From Novosphingobium meiothermophilum (GTDB lineage Bacteria > Pseudomonadota > Alphaproteobacteria > Sphingomonadales > Sphingomonadaceae): a DNA stretch of 64,000 nucleotides. Below are positions 63,281 through 64,000 of the stretch, in pieces; the stretch's first letter is position 1, and each line of letters starts with the position of its first letter. Below the pieces are notes generated by a model, which worked only from the letters and a program-made list of their open reading frames with translations, was not told the origin of the DNA and ran no database searches. Both the position numbers and the translations under genes were made by a program. The stretch covers positions 124,001-188,000 of the forward strand of contig NZ_QGHL01000005.1 of the NCBI RefSeq assembly GCF_003171715.1. Reading direction: 5' to 3'.

Positions 63281-64000
63281 CTAGCTTATCCCAGAAATAC
63301 GCAGCCCGGGCAGACGATGTGATACCGCGTCCGACCCGGCATGTATCGCCAGCAGTTCGCGATCATCCAGCCACCACTCGCAGTCCTCGCCGCAGCCGGG
63401 GCATTGCTGTGTTCGATTGGCGATCTTCGAGACCCGCAACCGCTTGGGCCAGCATGCCGCATAATCCGCCGAATCGATCCACCTGTTCACATGTCCACAT
63501 GTGCAGTTGTGAACAATGACGACCCCCTCCCGTGCTGCCTCGCTGGCGAGCATCGAGGAGCGCCGGAAATCCAGCCAGGCAGTCAGTTCTTCGACGCCCA
63601 TGATGCGGCCTATATCAGGGCTGGTGTTCGCCAGTTCGTACCCGTCGCGCATGAGCCGTTGTCCCCAACGCAGTTCTGCCATCAGGCTTTGGGTGCGCGT
63701 CTGGGCAGTCTCGAGAATGGCAAGCCTCGGCAATCGGCCGATAGCAAACAACCCAGCGATGTGCCGATGGACCATTTGGGAGTCCGGGTTGAGTTTCTGC
63801 GACCTTCGGAAATGCCGGCGCAGTCGGCGCTCGATTTCGCAGCTCTGCCCGACATAGAACGGGATGCCATAGAACGGACCCTCTGCAAACTGCACGCCGG
63901 GCTCACCAGGATCGAGAAGGGCATAGACGACGTAAGGCGCGCCTTCCGCCTCGTGCCGTGCCTGGCGCTGCAGGGCCTTGAGGCGCTTTTCGATATCGAT
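63281..64000 (-). CDS. GIY-YIG domain protein with zinc-finger-like cysteines (5' truncated)
   Basis: The frame stays open to the window edge, so the start lies beyond 64000; 239 residues are visible. YVVYALLDP, YGIPFYVGQS and ERRLRRHF give the GIY-YIG nuclease core. C-terminally, CTCGHVNRW and CPGCGEDCEWW look like a treble-clef or rubredoxin-like zinc site. Convergent with the helicase gene (8 bp between stops), so it is a separate transcript of the element. It may be a nuclease or a DNA-end-binding accessory. Confidence 0.75.
   Translation of the reverse strand: MDIEKRLKALQRQARHEAEGAPYVVYALLDPGEPGVQFAEGPFYGIPFYVGQSCEIERRLRRHFRRSQKLNPDSQMVHRHIAGLFAIGRLPRLAILETAQTRTQSLMAELRWGQRLMRDGYELANTSPDIGRIMGVEELTAWLDFRRSSMLASEAAREGVVIVHNCTCGHVNRWIDSADYAACWPKRLRVSKIANRTQQCPGCGEDCEWWLDDRELLAIHAGSDAVSHRLPGLRISGIS

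Larger units (their letters stand above)
52613..64000. mobile_element. Integrative element in tRNA-Arg, left part
   Basis: Starts at the tRNA-Arg fragment and runs past the right edge. It carries a tyrosine integrase, toxin-antitoxin genes and a multi-gene restriction-type system. Intergenic spacers are less GC-rich than the chromosome to the left. The other junction, expected to be an intact tRNA-Arg(CCG) followed by chromosomal DNA, is not in the window, so total size is unknown. Confidence 0.75.

Overview
The window is high-GC, densely coded chromosomal DNA from an alphaproteobacterium, most likely a sphingomonad (Novosphingobium or a close relative). This is inferred from protein style and gene content: a ThiS-ThiG fusion, heme A synthase of the alphaproteobacterial type, a DUF3035 lipoprotein behind lspA, a cysteine-free L36, catecholate-type TonB receptors and many ATGA/GTGA start-stop overlaps. 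No 16S gene is present to prove it.

Positions 1-40025 are mostly core and housekeeping genes: the 3' end of maeB, thiSG, ctaA-cutA, rplM-rpsI, an Fur-box-controlled TonB-dependent siderophore receptor, arsC, a carboxypeptidase with two DUF4136-like exported proteins, galE, rpmJ, pgeF-pepN, tRNA-Thr, gpmA, and a tightly packed purE-purK-folA-ribF-ileS-lspA-DUF3035 run. These are followed by ung, ugd, rnd, lptC-lptA and an O-antigen ligase. One low-GC intruder (2217-3005) looks like an HTH plus PD-(D/E)XK nuclease-like gene.

Positions 40435-49099 form a compact RiPP cluster that I read as a lasso peptide system. On the minus strand are a leader peptidase (B2), an ABC exporter and a lasso-type nucleotidyltransferase. 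Divergently on the plus strand are an asparagine-synthetase-like cyclase, a 46-residue precursor too short to be picked up by length-limited gene calling, a PRMT-like methyltransferase, an HPr-kinase-like kinase and a PqqD-like recognition protein (B1). The precursor carries the YxxP...G...T leader signature. Its predicted 14-residue core is AMTGMGADMMAMLV: five methionines, one possible ring acid (Asp8) and no C-terminal serine for the kinase. A signal-peptide-bearing catalase-peroxidase (katG) follows on the same strand under its own promoter.

From 52613 to the right edge lies the left part of an integrative element inserted in a tRNA-Arg(CCG) gene. A displaced 3' tRNA fragment marks the boundary. 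Then come an orphan RelB/DinJ-type antitoxin, an HTH-PIN toxin-antitoxin pair and a tyrosine integrase with an overlapping HTH gene. The last part is a co-directional four-gene restriction-type operon (DUF262/DUF1524 nuclease, HTH-methyltransferase, Eco57I-like methyltransferase, GIY-YIG-helicase) with a further GIY-YIG protein running off the window end. The right attachment site is not in the window.
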